A DNA stretch of 64,000 bases, taken from Nocardia wallacei. Lineage in GTDB: Bacteria > Actinomycetota > Actinomycetes > Mycobacteriales > Mycobacteriaceae. The notes below the pieces were generated by a model. It was not told where the DNA came from and made no database searches. It worked only from the letters and a program-made list of their open reading frames with translations. The position numbers and the translations under genes were made by a program. The stretch covers positions 1,674,001 to 1,738,000 of the forward strand of contig NZ_AP023396.1 in assembly GCF_014466955.1 (NCBI RefSeq). Reading direction: 5' to 3'. This document shows positions 30,578 through 40,157 of this stretch, piece by piece (position 1 is the first letter of the stretch; each line of letters starts with the position of its first letter).

Positions 30578-31309
30578 GTGCAGACCCGTCCGCCGCCGAC
30601 CTATCGCGAGCGCCCGTCGACCGCCGTCGGCGGCGCGGTGGTGTGGTCGCGGACCATGGGGCCCGCCGAGGAGGCGCCGGTGCTGCCCGACGGTTGCATG
30701 GACGTGCTGTGGACGGGAGAGCGGCTGGTCGTCGCCGGACCGGACACCCGCGGTTACGTCCCGGCGGCCGCGTTCGGCGCGAGAATCGCCGGCATCAGAT
30801 TCTTTCCCGGCACGGCACCCGCACTGCTCGGCGTGCCCGCCCACGAACTCGTCGACAGCCGGGTCCCTTTGACCGAGCTGTGGCCTGCCGCCGAGGTACG
30901 CGCGCTGACCGCGCTGATGGCCGCCGCGCCCGATCCACTGACGGGACTCGAGCACCTGGCCCGCCACCGGGTCACCGCCGTCGACGCGGCCGACCCGGTC
31001 CTCGCGCATATCGTGCGACGGCTGGCGGCCGGGTCCACGGTCGCGGCGACGGCAGACGAGCTCGGCCTCGGCGCGCGCCGATTGCATCGAATGTCGCTGT
31101 CGGCGTTCGGTTACGGGCCCAAGATGCTCGCGCGAGTGCTGCGCCTGCAACGCGCGCTGCGGCTGGCCCGCGCGGGAGTTCCCTTCGCGGAGACGGCTTT
31201 CCGCGCCGGGTACGCCGATCAGGCGCACCTGGCGCGCGAGGTCCGGGAGTTGGCCGGAAAACCGCTGGGGCAGTTGGTTTCTCGCGCCGGTCAGGACAGC
31301 GGCGCGTAG
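30578..31309 (+). CDS. AraC-family regulator, DUF6597-type N-terminus
   Basis: A 243-residue regulator. The N-terminal part with VLPDGCMDVLWTGE and AGPDTRGYVP is the DUF6597-like domain often found in actinobacterial AraC proteins. The C-terminal double helix-turn-helix starts near residue 150 (ATADELGLGARRLHR, then AFRAGYADQAHLAREVRELAG). The GTG at 30578 is leaderless, with TAGTCT (30565-30570) 7 nt upstream. Its 3' end overlaps the convergent VOC gene by 19 bp, so it may regulate that gene. Confidence 0.85.
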   Translation: MQTRPPPTYRERPSTAVGGAVVWSRTMGPAEEAPVLPDGCMDVLWTGERLVVAGPDTRGYVPAAAFGARIAGIRFFPGTAPALLGVPAHELVDSRVPLTELWPAAEVRALTALMAAAPDPLTGLEHLARHRVTAVDAADPVLAHIVRRLAAGSTVAATADELGLGARRLHRMSLSAFGYGPKMLARVLRLQRALRLARAGVPFAETAFRAGYADQAHLAREVRELAGKPLGQLVSRAGQDSGA

Positions 31310-31683
31310 AGGTCGACGCTGTTGCCGTCCGGGTCGTGCACGGTGGCGTAGCGCTGGCCCCAGAAGGCGTCGAACGGCTTCAGCTCGCCGTGGTATCCCG
31401 CGTCGGTCAGTTCCGCGTAGAGCGCGTCCACCGCACTCGGCAAATCGCATTCGAACGCCAGGCCGAGCCGCCCGGCCTCGCCCCGCAGCTCCGCCACGGC
31501 GTTCGGGGCGAACGAGCGGACGTTCTCGTCGGTGTCCAGCGTCAGCCGGAATCCGCCCGGCAGCGTCGCCTCGATGTGGCCACCGAAGTCCTCGCCGAAT
31601 TCCAGGCCGAGGCGACGGTAGAAGGCGAGTGAGGCCGCCAGGTCGGACACGATCACGCCGATCACATTCAGTCGAACAGTCAT
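31291..31683 (-). CDS. VOC-superfamily (glyoxalase-like) protein
   Basis: A 130-residue vicinal-oxygen-chelate fold: two beta-alpha-beta-beta-beta modules (VIGVIVSDLAASLAFYRRLGL; TVHDPDGNSVDLYAPL). Candidate metal ligands are reduced: Glu replaced by Asp at the C-terminal site, so activity is uncertain; such proteins include bleomycin-resistance and glyoxalase-like forms. The ATG at 31683 has TACCGT (31695-31690) 6 nt upstream (leaderless). Confidence 0.82.
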   Translation of the reverse strand: MTVRLNVIGVIVSDLAASLAFYRRLGLEFGEDFGGHIEATLPGGFRLTLDTDENVRSFAPNAVAELRGEAGRLGLAFECDLPSAVDALYAELTDAGYHGELKPFDAFWGQRYATVHDPDGNSVDLYAPLS

Positions 31684-31838
31684 ATCCGCACGGTAGAGCG
31701 TCCGGGGCGGTGCGGTCTTGAACGAATCGGACAGTGGCTACGACCACATATGGTTGGATTTCCCGCAGCGAAACGACCTGTGCGATATAGCGTTTGTGTA
31801 TAAGAACGTGCTTGTGGAGCCACCGGGCAGGAGGGGCG

Positions 31839-32846
31839 TTGGGGACGGATCAGACATTGCTGCATCGCTTCGTGCTGTCGCAGCTCACCGCGGCCGGAGC
31901 GGACCGCGATCGGATGCTGCGCGAATGCGGCGTCCCGGAGTGGACGCTGACCGGGTCGGGCGTACAGGTACCCAGCGACACCTTCTCCCGATTATGGGAG
32001 GTGGGCGAGCGCGCGCTGGACGACCCGACAGTGGCCCTGCGCGTCGCGAGCAGATACCGGCTGCCGGCCCTGCGGCTGTACGACTATCTGTTCTCCAGCT
32101 CGCCCACCCTCGGCGCCGGCCTGGCCACCTGCGGGCCATACGTCACGGCCGTCACCACCAACCACCGCTTCGACCTGATCGCCGAGAACGACGACGAGAC
32201 CAGCCTGTACGTGGACATGATCGAGGGCGAGGGCCGCGGCCGCGACCACACCCAGCTGTGGGGGCTGGTCGCCGTGTTGACCCGGGCCCGGCAGGTCGTC
32301 GAGGCGCCGTTGCATCCGATCCGGGTCACGCTGCGGCAGGACGCCCCGCGTGACGTGCGGCCCTTCATCGAGGTATTCGGCACGGCCGCTGTCGAATTCG
32401 GCGGCCCGGTGGACGCCCTGACATTCCGGGCGACCGATATGGAATTGCCCCTCACCACGGCCGATCCCGTGCTGGCGGAGGTGCTGGAACCGCTGGCCGC
32501 CGCGCTGCCCCCGCCCCCGCCGCTGGAGACGGCCTGGCCCGAGCGGGTCGCCGCGGTGCTGGCCCGGGCGTTCGAGGAGGGCGAGGTATCCCTGGACTGG
32601 GTCGCGCGCCACATGGCGACCAGCCCGCGCACGCTGCAACGCCGCCTGGCCGAGGCGGGGACGACCTGGCGACTGGAATTGGACCGGGCCCGGCTGGCCC
32701 GGGCCGCCGCGGCGGGCCCGGTGAGCCGGGAACGGCAGGCGGAGCTACTCGGTTACGCCGATGCGGCCTCGATGCGCCGGGCGGCGCGCCGGTGGTCGAT
32801 GGTCGCGCGCTCGGGCCACTTCGACGACTTCGACCGTCGGTTCTAG
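31839..32846 (+). CDS. AraC-family regulator, arabinose-binding-like N-terminus
   Basis: A 335-residue regulator of the OruR/ArgR-type AraC subgroup: an N-terminal domain of about 200 residues (LHRFVLSQLTAAGADRDRML..), then the HTH part (VSLDWVARHMATSPRTLQRRLAEAGTTW). The second HTH lacks the usual FSxFxRxFRR form (YADAASMRRAARRWS). The TTG at 31839 follows AGGAGGGG and is chosen; no ATG or GTG is well placed. Target unknown. Confidence 0.8.
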   Translation: MGTDQTLLHRFVLSQLTAAGADRDRMLRECGVPEWTLTGSGVQVPSDTFSRLWEVGERALDDPTVALRVASRYRLPALRLYDYLFSSSPTLGAGLATCGPYVTAVTTNHRFDLIAENDDETSLYVDMIEGEGRGRDHTQLWGLVAVLTRARQVVEAPLHPIRVTLRQDAPRDVRPFIEVFGTAAVEFGGPVDALTFRATDMELPLTTADPVLAEVLEPLAAALPPPPPLETAWPERVAAVLARAFEEGEVSLDWVARHMATSPRTLQRRLAEAGTTWRLELDRARLARAAAAGPVSRERQAELLGYADAASMRRAARRWSMVARSGHFDDFDRRF

Positions 32847-32852
32847 ACCCGG

Positions 32853-33044
32853 CTAGACCCGCAGGTTGCTGGCGGCGATGTTCCAGAACGTACTGCGGTC
32901 CAGCGACCGCAGGTCCCAGCTCTCGGCGATCGCGTGCGAGGCGGTGACGATGGCCTGGACGTCGAAGTCGTCACGCGTTGCCGTGCCCTTCGCTTCCAAC
33001 TCCGCGATCACGTATTCCGTCGCGGTCTCGAGGGTATTCGACAC
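32853..33044 (-). CDS. Small hypothetical protein
   Basis: A 63-residue acidic soluble protein (VSNTLETATEYVIAELEAKG..). No family recognised; it looks like a compact helical domain. The GTG at 33044 follows GGAGA. It ends 6 bp from the stop codon of the convergent AraC gene and is downstream of the acyl-CoA ligase pair on the same strand, with 314 bp between them. Confidence 0.6.
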   Translation of the reverse strand: MSNTLETATEYVIAELEAKGTATRDDFDVQAIVTASHAIAESWDLRSLDRSTFWNIAASNLRV

Positions 33045-33100
33045 GGTGTTCTCCAATCGGTCGTAGGTGTACGTACGGTCGATCACGGATCGTGTTGCTG

Positions 33101-33120
33101 CCGCGGTGAGATCACCGCGG
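33101..33120. promoter_or_regulatory. 20-bp near-palindrome upstream of the small gene
   Basis: CCGCGGTGAGATCACCGCGG: perfect 9-bp arms and a 2-bp centre, 57 bp before the start of the 63-residue protein on the minus strand. Candidate operator. The rest of the gap 33045-33358 shows no gene. Confidence 0.5.
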
Positions 33121-33358
33121 CGTGCACCGAACCGACACCACGTGGGACCGCCGGTGCCACGCGGCGGGCACGGTGCCAGTTTTGCGCCATCCCCTTGGTA
33201 TGACCAGCACCGAACACGCCACACCCGGGCAAACGCGCCAATTTCCGTCGGCCGTGACGCAATCGATGCTGTTCCGTCCGGCGAGTTGCGGTGCACCGGC
33301 GTACCCGCGGCCGGAACGTCGGCCGGTCGACGAGCGAATCCGGTGCAACACGCGGGCG

Positions 33359-35062
33359 TTACGCGGATGCCGGCGGCAGCAGATCCTCGTAGCGGTACTC
33401 GGTATCGATCGGCGTGCCCGCGGCGTGCGCCGCCTCTTCGCGCCGGCGCAGTTCGACTCGGCGGATCTTGCCGGAGATGGTCTTGGGCAACTCGGCGAAC
33501 TCCACGCGGCGCACCCGCAGATACGGGGCCAGCTGGTCGCGGGCGTAGGCGAGGATGGCCTGGGCGGTGTCGGCGTCGGGTTCCCATCCGGCCGCAAGCG
33601 CCACGTACGCCTTCGGAACGGCCAGCCGGGTGTCGTCCGGCTGCGGCACCACCGCGGCCTCCACGACCGCCGGATGCTCGATGAGCACACTCTCCAGTTC
33701 GAACGGCGACACCTTGTAGTCGGAGGATTTGAACACGTCGTCGGTGCGCCCGATGTAGGTGATGTAGCCGTCGTCGTCGCGGGTGGCGACATCGCCGGTG
33801 TGGTAGTAGCCGCCCGCCATGGCGGCCGCGTTGCGTTGCGGGTCGTCCAGATAGCCGGTCATCAGATTCACCGGCTGCGCGGCCAGATCCAGGCAGATCT
33901 CGCCCTCGTCTGCGACGGCGCCGGAGACCGGATCGATTAGTACCACCGGGACGCCGGGAGCGGGCCGTCCCATCGAGCCGGGTTTGACGGGCTGGCCTGG
34001 AGTGTTGCCGACCTGCAGGGTGGTCTCGGTCTGGCCGAAACCGTCGCGGACGGTGAGCCCCCACGCCTTCTCGACCTGCGCGATCACGTCGGGATTCAGC
34101 GGTTCCCCGGCGCCGAGGACCCCGCGCAGGCCCGCGGGCCGCTCGCCGAGATCGGCCTGGATCAGCATGCGCCACACCGTCGGTGGCGCGCAGAAGGTGT
34201 TCACCTCGGCCCGGTTCAGCTGTGCGAGCAGCGCGGCGGCGTCGAAACGGCCGTAGTTGTAGACGAAGATGGTGGCCTCGGCGATCCACGGCGCGAAGAA
34301 ACAACTCCACGCGTGTTTGGCCCAGCCGGGCGCGCTGATCGCCAGGTGCACGTCGCCGGGGCGCACCCCGATCCAGTACATGGTGCTCAAATGGCCGACC
34401 GGATAGCTGATCTGGCTGTGCCGCACCATCTTCGGCTTGCTGGTGGTGCCCGAGGTGAAGTACACCAGCAGTTCGTCGGTGACGTCGGTGACCGCCTCGA
34501 ACGGACCCGCCGGACGCACGTCGGCGGCGTCGGCGTAACTGTGCCAGCCGGGCGCGGGCGCACCGACGACGATGCCGGTGTACTCGCCGTCCACCTGCTC
34601 GAACTTCGCGGTGTCGGCGGTATTGGCGATCACGAAACGTACTGCGCCCCTGCTGATCCGGTCGCTCAGATCGGCCGGGCCCAGCGCCGCGGTGGTCGGC
34701 ATGACGACCGCGCCCAGCTTGGTGGTCGCCAGCATGGCCTCCCACAGCTCGACCTGGTTGCCCAGCATCACGATCACCCGATCGCCCTGGCGCACACCGA
34801 TGTCGGCGAGCCAGGTCGCGACCTGGTCGGAGCGGCGGGCCATCGCGTCGAAACTCACCCGCTGTTCGCGCCCGTCCTCCTCGACGATCCACAGCGCGGT
34901 GCGATCGTTGCCGCGGGCGATCACGTCGAACCAGTCCGTGGCCCAGTTGAATCTGCCTGTCAGCAAGGGCCATTCGAACAGCTTGCGGGCCGAGTCGTAG
35001 TCGGCCGCGGTGCCCAGCAGGCGGTCGCGGGCCGCGCGGTACAACTCGGTGTTCGTGGTCAT
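33359..35062 (-). CDS. AMP-forming acyl-CoA synthetase (ACS/MACS type)
   Basis: A 567-residue adenylate-forming ligase that activates a carboxylic acid to acyl-CoA. P-loop [17 protein letters not shown]5 motif FGQTETT, A8 [21 protein letters not shown], and the C-terminal lysine motif TISGKIRR. Overall similar to medium-chain acyl-CoA synthetases and acetyl-CoA synthetase-like enzymes. The ATG at 35062 overlaps the TGA of the upstream ligase gene (ATGA), so the two ligases are co-translated. Substrate not predictable. Confidence 0.88.
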   Translation of the reverse strand: MTTNTELYRAARDRLLGTAADYDSARKLFEWPLLTGRFNWATDWFDVIARGNDRTALWIVEEDGREQRVSFDAMARRSDQVATWLADIGVRQGDRVIVMLGNQVELWEAMLATTKLGAVVMPTTAALGPADLSDRISRGAVRFVIANTADTAKFEQVDGEYTGIVVGAPAPGWHSYADAADVRPAGPFEAVTDVTDELLVYFTSGTTSKPKMVRHSQISYPVGHLSTMYWIGVRPGDVHLAISAPGWAKHAWSCFFAPWIAEATIFVYNYGRFDAAALLAQLNRAEVNTFCAPPTVWRMLIQADLGERPAGLRGVLGAGEPLNPDVIAQVEKAWGLTVRDGFGQTETTLQVGNTPGQPVKPGSMGRPAPGVPVVLIDPVSGAVADEGEICLDLAAQPVNLMTGYLDDPQRNAAAMAGGYYHTGDVATRDDDGYITYIGRTDDVFKSSDYKVSPFELESVLIEHPAVVEAAVVPQPDDTRLAVPKAYVALAAGWEPDADTAQAILAYARDQLAPYLRVRRVEFAELPKTISGKIRRVELRRREEAAHAAGTPIDTEYRYEDLLPPASA

Positions 35063-36735
35063 GCCGATTCTCCTGTTCTGTCGATATCCGTCCGGTCGGG
35101 GCCGAACAGCCGCGCGGAGATCTCGCGCATCTCGACCTTGCGGATCTTGCCGGTCACCGTCATCGGGAACTCCTCGACGAGGTGTACGTAGCGGGGGATC
35201 TTGAAATGCGCGAGCTGCCCGGAACAGAATTCGCGCAGGGCCGCGGCGTCCAGGGCCGGTGCGCCCGCGCGCAACCGGATCCAGGCTACGAGTTCCTCGC
35301 CGAATTTCGGGTCGGGCACGCCGACCACCTGGGCGTCGAGGATGTCGGGGTGGGTGTAGAGGAACTCCTCGATCTCGCGGGGGTAGATGTTCTCCCCGCC
35401 GCGGATGACCATGTCCTTGCTGCGGCCGGTGATCGCGACATAGCCGTCGTCGTCCATGGTGGCCAGGTCGCCGGTGTGCATCCAGCGGCCGGAATCGATG
35501 GCGGCGGCGGTCTTCTCGGGCTCGTCCCAGTACCCGAGCATCACCGAGTAGCCGCGCGTGCACAGCTCGCCCGGCTCGCCGCGCGGCACGGTGAGGCCGG
35601 TCGCGGGATCGATGATCTTGATCTCCAGGTGCGGGCCCACCCGGCCGACGGTCGCGGTGCGCTGGGTGAGGGTGTCGTCGCGGCGGGTCTGGGTCGAGAC
35701 GGGGGATGTTTCGGTCATGCCGTAGCAGATGCTGACCTCGCTCATCCCCATCCGCTCGATCACCTGCTTCATCACCTCGACAGGGCACGGCGATCCGGCC
35801 ATGATCCCGGTGCGCAGCGTGGAGAGGTCGTAGGCGGCGAAATCGGGCTCGGCGAGTTCGGCGATGAACATCGTCGGCACCCCGTACAGCGACGTACAGC
35901 CCTCGGCCGCAACGGTTTCCAAGGTCGCGCGCGGGTCGAACGCCGGGGCCGGGATCACCATCGCCGCGCCGTGGCTGGTGGCGGCGAGATTGCCCATCAC
36001 CATGCCGAAGCAGTGGTAGAACGGGACCGGCAGGCAGATCCGGTCGGCCTCGGTGTAGCCGCACAGCTCGCCGACGAAGTACCCGTTGTTGAGGATGTTG
36101 TGGTGCGAGAGGGTAGCGCCCTTGGGGAAACCGGTGGTGCCGGAGGTGTATTGGATATTGATCGGGTCGTCGGGGGAGAGCGCGGACTGTGCCGCCGCCA
36201 GTTCGGCCGGATCGCCCGCCCGGCCGCTGTCCAGCAGCGCGAGCCAGTCGGGGCCGTCCAGGAGCACGACATGGTGCAGGTCGGGGCAGTCGGGGCGGAC
36301 CTCGTCGATCATTGCGGCGTAGGCCGAGTTCTTGAACTCCCGGGCCGCGACGAGCAGCCGGACACCCGCCTGCCGCAGCACGTAGCGCAGTTCGTGCGCG
36401 CGGTAGGCGGGGTTGATGTTCACCAGGATCGCGCCGATTCGCGCGGTCGCGTACTGCACCAGCGTCCACTCGGCGCGGTTCGGCGCCCAGATGCCGACGC
36501 GATCGCCCTTGCCGATACCGGTCGTGAGCAGGCCGAGGGCGACCGCGTCCACTTCCGCGGCGAACTCCCGATAGGTCCACCGCACGCCCGGCGCCCGGTC
36601 GACGAGCGCGAGCCGATCGCCGTGGGCGGCGACGGTGCGATCGAGGTTGGCTCCGATCGTGTCGCCCAATAGCGGCACATCCCATGCTCCATGCGTATAA
36701 CTGGCCCGCTGGATCCGGCCCGTCGTCGAACTCAC
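35059..36735 (-). CDS. FadD-type fatty acyl-CoA ligase
   Basis: A 558-residue acyl-CoA/AMP ligase close in layout to mycobacterial FadD35. P-loop [14 protein letters not shown]5 [10 protein letters not shown]8 [22 protein letters not shown]-terminal [11 protein letters not shown]. The GTG at 36735 ([13 protein letters not shown]) gives the usual family length. First gene of a two-ligase operon, divergent from a GAF-LuxR regulator only 58 bp away, which is the likely controller. Confidence 0.88.
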   Translation of the reverse strand: MSSTTGRIQRASYTHGAWDVPLLGDTIGANLDRTVAAHGDRLALVDRAPGVRWTYREFAAEVDAVALGLLTTGIGKGDRVGIWAPNRAEWTLVQYATARIGAILVNINPAYRAHELRYVLRQAGVRLLVAAREFKNSAYAAMIDEVRPDCPDLHHVVLLDGPDWLALLDSGRAGDPAELAAAQSALSPDDPINIQYTSGTTGFPKGATLSHHNILNNGYFVGELCGYTEADRICLPVPFYHCFGMVMGNLAATSHGAAMVIPAPAFDPRATLETVAAEGCTSLYGVPTMFIAELAEPDFAAYDLSTLRTGIMAGSPCPVEVMKQVIERMGMSEVSICYGMTETSPVSTQTRRDDTLTQRTATVGRVGPHLEIKIIDPATGLTVPRGEPGELCTRGYSVMLGYWDEPEKTAAAIDSGRWMHTGDLATMDDDGYVAITGRSKDMVIRGGENIYPREIEEFLYTHPDILDAQVVGVPDPKFGEELVAWIRLRAGAPALDAAALREFCSGQLAHFKIPRYVHLVEEFPMTVTGKIRKVEMREISARLFGPDRTDIDRTGESA

Positions 36736-36793
36736 GCGAATTAGGATCCAGGTCACATTCCCCCGCCCACTACCCCCGGAAAGGGGTACCGAG

Positions 36794-37636
36794 ATGGAAC
36801 TGCTGCGTCCCCGTGATGCCGACGCGCTGCGTGCCGAACTGCGCCGGGTGGCGGCCGACTCGCGGATGCCGGTGGTGTTCGGCGGCCAGGTGCACGGGGA
36901 GACGCTGATTCTCTCGGAGTTCTTCGGCACCCGCACCGCCGCCATGCGCGGGCTGGCGGTGTCGCCGTCGTCGGGGGTCGGGGGCGCGGCGGTGTCCAGC
37001 AAGCGGCCCACCTCCGTCGCGGACTACCGCATCGCCTCCACCATCACCCACCACTACGACGCCCCGGTCCTGACCGAGGGGTTGCGGGCCGTGGTCGGGG
37101 TGCCGGTCGTGGTCGGCGGGCAGTCGCGGGCCGTGCTGTACATCGCCAGCCGCGATGCCGGGCCCATCGGTGGTCGCGCGGCCGACCTGGCGGTGCAGGC
37201 CGGGCGGCGGCTGGCCGTGGAGCTGGCGATTCGCGACGAGGTGGACCGGCGGCTGCGATTGCGCGAGGCGGCGATCGCTCCGACGACGGATGCCGTTGTC
37301 GCCGAACAGCTCCGTGACATCCATGCCGAGGTGCGCGGCATCGCGCAGACCGTCACCGACCCCACCGCCCGCACCCGATTACGTGACCTGTCCGAGCGGC
37401 TGGCCCGGCTCGTGTCCGGCACCGAAATATCCGACGACGTACCGGCATTGGCGCCCCGCGAGCTGGACGTACTCACCCATATCGCACTCGGCTGCAGCAA
37501 TGCCGAAGTCGCCCAACGCCTTTCGCTCCGCCCGGAAACGGTCAAGAGCTACCTGCGCAGCGCCATGATCAAACTGGGCGCCCACACCCGCCACGAAGCC
37601 GTGGTCCGCGCCCGCCGGGCGGGTCTGCTCCCTTGA
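36794..37636 (+). CDS. GAF-LuxR transcriptional regulator
   Basis: A 280-residue regulator: GAF-like sensor (about 20-150) and a C-terminal LuxR HTH ([40 protein letters not shown]). In actinobacteria such proteins usually neighbour FadD/acyl-CoA genes and probably respond to a fatty acid or acyl-CoA. TAGGAT (36742-36747) is a good -10, and GGAAAGGGG a ribosome site. Divergent from the ligase operon. Confidence 0.88.
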   Translation: MELLRPRDADALRAELRRVAADSRMPVVFGGQVHGETLILSEFFGTRTAAMRGLAVSPSSGVGGAAVSSKRPTSVADYRIASTITHHYDAPVLTEGLRAVVGVPVVVGGQSRAVLYIASRDAGPIGGRAADLAVQAGRRLAVELAIRDEVDRRLRLREAAIAPTTDAVVAEQLRDIHAEVRGIAQTVTDPTARTRLRDLSERLARLVSGTEISDDVPALAPRELDVLTHIALGCSNAEVAQRLSLRPETVKSYLRSAMIKLGAHTRHEAVVRARRAGLLP

Positions 37637-37665
37637 GGGGCTGCCCCCGCGCCCCCATACGACCG

Positions 37666-37693
37666 TGGCCCGCGCTCCGGGGAGCACGGGCCA
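37666..37693 (+). terminator. Hairpin after the GAF-LuxR gene
   Basis: Stem TGGCCCG-c-GCTCC / GGAGC-a-CGGGCCA with one mismatch and a 2-nt loop, 30 bp past the stop codon. Confidence 0.6.
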
Positions 37694-37736
37694 GGGATGT
37701 CGAGCCGCCACAGGCGTCGCGCCCGCCCCGCCATAG

Positions 37737-37760
37737 CCACACTGCCACACTGCCACACTG
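37737..37760. repeat. 8-bp unit repeated three times
   Basis: CCACACTG in three exact tandem copies in the gap between the GAF-LuxR terminator and the Ddn-like gene. A simple slippage repeat. Confidence 0.8.
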
Positions 37761-37831
37761 CGATACCGCCACATCCCCGTCGCGTTACCGCAGGTGTCGT
37801 GTTGCCGCGGCGTTGGGCGGGGTTGTTTCGG

Positions 37832-38260
37832 TCAGGTGCGGCGTAGGGCCAGGACCGGGATGGTGCGGATGCCTGCGGTCTTTTCGGCGTAGGCGGCGAA
37901 GCCGGGGTAGCGGCGGGCTTGTTCGGCGTAGATGCGGTCGCGGTCGGGACCGGTGATTTCGTGGACGGTGACGCCGTACCGTTCCGTGCCGCGTTCCACG
38001 GTTGCCGTGCCGGCCGTGGTCAGGTTGTAGTACCAGTCCGGGTTCGTGGGAGCGCCCGCCTTGGAGGCGAAGACGTAGATGAGGTCGGGGTCCCGCTCGT
38101 CGGCCAGGTACATCATCGGGCTGACCAGTTCGCGCCCGGACTTGCGGCCGCGGTGGTGCAGCAGCAGCATCGGGGCGCCCTCGAACTGGCCGCCCACCCG
38201 GCCCTCGTTGGCGCGGAATTCGGCGATGATGTTGCTGTTCCAATCGTCGGCAGTGCTCAT
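37832..38260 (-). CDS. Deazaflavin (F420)-dependent oxidoreductase, Ddn-like
   Basis: A 142-residue split-barrel protein of the Ddn/nitroreductase-deazaflavin family. Family marks: GRVGGQFEGAPMLLLHHRGRKSG (F420 phosphate contact), PMMYLADERDPDLIYVFASKAGAPTNPDWYYNL. These enzymes reduce quinones or nitro-compounds with F420H2 and are typical of mycobacteria and nocardiae. The ATG at 38260 follows AAGGGAG. Natural substrate unknown. Confidence 0.9.
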   Translation of the reverse strand: MSTADDWNSNIIAEFRANEGRVGGQFEGAPMLLLHHRGRKSGRELVSPMMYLADERDPDLIYVFASKAGAPTNPDWYYNLTTAGTATVERGTERYGVTVHEITGPDRDRIYAEQARRYPGFAAYAEKTAGIRTIPVLALRRT

Positions 38261-38287
38261 CGGACTCCCTTCGCGGAACGGACCGGA

Positions 38288-38827
38288 CTAGTCCTGCGGC
38301 TCGATGAGCTGGATGTCCAGCTCGATGGCGATCTTGTCGCTGAGCATAGCCGTCGGTACCGCGGTGGCGACGTCGAACTCACTGCGCTTGAAGGTGCCGG
38401 TCGCGGCGAATCCGGCGCGGCGCTTGTTGTCGGGCGCCTCCTGCACGCCGCCCCACTCGACCTCGAGGGCGATGGGCTTGGTCACGCCGCCGAGCGTCAC
38501 CTCGCCGGTGACCTCGAAGTCCTCGGCCACCCGCACCGGCTCGACGACCTTGAAGTGCAGGGTCGGCCGCTTCTCGACGTCGAGCAGGTCGGCGCTGCGG
38601 ACGTGCTCGTCGCGCTGGGCGTTGCCGGTGTCGAACGAGTCGAGGTACACGGTGGCCTCGATGGCGGCCGTGCCCGCCTCGTCGACGACGAATCCGGTCT
38701 CGAAGGAGTTGAAGCGGCCGCGCACCTTGGAGATGCCCAGGTGACGGACGGTGAAGTTGACCGAAGAGTGAGCGGCGTCCAGCTCCCAGGAGCCGGCCTT
38801 CAGGGTGGTGTTCGTAGAAGTCGTCAT
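38288..38827 (-). CDS. YceI-family lipocalin-like protein
   Basis: A 179-residue YceI protein: WELDAAHSSVNFTVRHLGISKVRGRF at the N-terminus and the repeated beta strands of a lipid-binding barrel. No signal peptide, so a cytoplasmic form. YceI barrels bind isoprenoid or fatty-acid ligands. Start ATG 38827 is chosen; ATGs at 38836 and 38839 are alternatives. A 14-bp palindrome lies just upstream, between it and the divergent XRE regulator. Confidence 0.88.
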   Translation of the reverse strand: MTTSTNTTLKAGSWELDAAHSSVNFTVRHLGISKVRGRFNSFETGFVVDEAGTAAIEATVYLDSFDTGNAQRDEHVRSADLLDVEKRPTLHFKVVEPVRVAEDFEVTGEVTLGGVTKPIALEVEWGGVQEAPDNKRRAGFAATGTFKRSEFDVATAVPTAMLSDKIAIELDIQLIEPQD

Positions 38828-38842
38828 GTCCACCATCATTTC

Positions 38843-38856
38843 CGGACCGCGGTCCG
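38843..38856. promoter_or_regulatory. Perfect palindrome between yceI-like gene and XRE regulator
   Basis: CGGACCGCGGTCCG, 16 bp upstream of the YceI start and 74 bp before the start of the divergent regulator. Candidate site for the XRE regulator. Confidence 0.6.
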
Positions 38857-38929
38857 TTTGTCCACGCCGCCGCTATCCTGGTACTGCCAGGGCGCGGATA
38901 ACGCGGCCCGGATCGGACAGGATGGTGGC

Positions 38930-39754
38930 GTGGCACAGTCGGAATTCGGCGAATTTCTCATCGCTCGGCGCGCGCGGTTGCAGCCGGAGGACGTCGGCCT
39001 GCCCGCGGGGCGCCGCCGCCGCACACCGGGACTGCGCCGCGAGGAGGTCGCCGCGCTGGCCGGGGTGAGTGTCGACTACCTGGCTCGCCTCGAACAGGGC
39101 CGGGATACCAATCCCTCCATGGCGGTGCTCGGCGCGCTGTCCGAGGCGTTGCAGCTCAACGAGGTCGAACGCCATCATTTCGGCAAGCTCGCACTCGGCC
39201 TGGAACACGCGGCGGGCGGCTGCCCGTCACCCGGCCGCGCGGAGAACGAGGTCTCCGAGACGCTGCAGGCTGTCCTCGACGCGCTGCACCCGACTCCGGC
39301 CGTGGTGCTCGGGCGGTGGCAGAACATCCTCGCCGCCAACGCGGCCTGGCGCGATTTCGCGGAGCCGCTCGGTGTCTACGACGAGGGGATCGACGCCAAT
39401 CTCGCGCGATACGTCTTCGCCCATCCGGACGCGACCCCGCGCTGGCGCGACTGGCCGGTGGCCGCCGACATGATGATCTCGGCGTTGCGGGCGGCGCGCT
39501 CGATCTGGCCCGACGAACCGGGACTGGACGCGCTGATCACCGAACTCCAGCGCCACCCGGAGTTCGCCTGCCGCTGGCGCGAGCACCTGGTGGGTGAATT
39601 CCGCACCGGCACTGTGCATCTCGAACATCCCCAGCGTGGCGAGATCGAGGTCGAGATCGAGACTCTCAACCCCGCCGCGGACCAGACCATCCAGGTCTGG
39701 CTGGTCGACCGCCGCCGCGCGCACGCGCCCGGCCTCCGGTTGGTGAACGAATAG
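38930..39754 (+). CDS. XRE-family regulator, MmyB-like, paralogue of 8052
   Basis: A 274-residue regulator with the same plan as the protein at 8052: RRRTPGLRREEVAALAGVS then DYLARLEQGRDTNPS (HTH), and an MmyB-like C-terminal ligand domain ending QTIQVWLVDRRR. The GTG at 38930 has CAGGAT (38918-38923) 6 nt upstream, a near match to the leaderless -10. Probably controls the divergent yceI-like gene. Confidence 0.88.
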   Translation: MAQSEFGEFLIARRARLQPEDVGLPAGRRRRTPGLRREEVAALAGVSVDYLARLEQGRDTNPSMAVLGALSEALQLNEVERHHFGKLALGLEHAAGGCPSPGRAENEVSETLQAVLDALHPTPAVVLGRWQNILAANAAWRDFAEPLGVYDEGIDANLARYVFAHPDATPRWRDWPVAADMMISALRAARSIWPDEPGLDALITELQRHPEFACRWREHLVGEFRTGTVHLEHPQRGEIEVEIETLNPAADQTIQVWLVDRRRAHAPGLRLVNE

Positions 39755-39755
39755 A

Positions 39756-39776
39756 CCGCAGTTCGGCGAACTGCGG
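39756..39776. terminator. Hairpin between XRE and CsbD genes
   Basis: Perfect 9-bp stem CCGCAGTTC / GAACTGCGG with a 3-nt loop, directly past the XRE stop and upstream of the CsbD gene's 3' end; serves both. Confidence 0.7.
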
Positions 39777-39790
39777 GCGAACTCAACTTC

Positions 39791-39985
39791 CTACTTACCG
39801 AACCGGTCGCGCAGCTTGTCCACGACCTCGCCGAGGGCGGCTTTCACATCGTCGGCGGCCTGCTTCACCCCGGCCTCGGCCTGATCGGTCCTTCCCTCGT
39901 CGCGCCGCTGGTCATCACCGGTGACCTGCTTCGCCGTGCCGCTCAGGTCGTCGACGGTGTGGGCGAACTTGTCGTTGGCGGACAT
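39791..39985 (-). CDS. CsbD-family stress protein
   Basis: A 64-residue, very hydrophilic protein (KFAHTVDDLSGTAKQVTGDD..) of the CsbD-like group, which general stress sigma factors induce in Gram-positive bacteria. Start ATG 39985 follows GGAGG. It is divergent from the ECF sigma/Asp23 operon, so both may respond to the same stress. Confidence 0.82.
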   Translation of the reverse strand: MSANDKFAHTVDDLSGTAKQVTGDDQRRDEGRTDQAEAGVKQAADDVKAALGEVVDKLRDRFGK

Positions 39986-40157
39986 TCCGAAACCTCCGTG
40001 TGTCGAATCGATGCGGCGCCGATCGGCGCACATGTTCAAGACCGTGCGGAAGCGGTATTCCTCACTTGGCAACCTGTGAGACAACCATCACGAATAATTC
40101 CTCGTGACGATTCCCGCCGACGCGTGTCGACCGAGGGAGCAGCGGAGGAGGTGTTGT

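Noticed and set aside
37737..37760. CCACACTG repeat as a CRISPR or VNTR array
   Set aside because: Only three 8-bp units with no spacers. No CRISPR array was found in the window.
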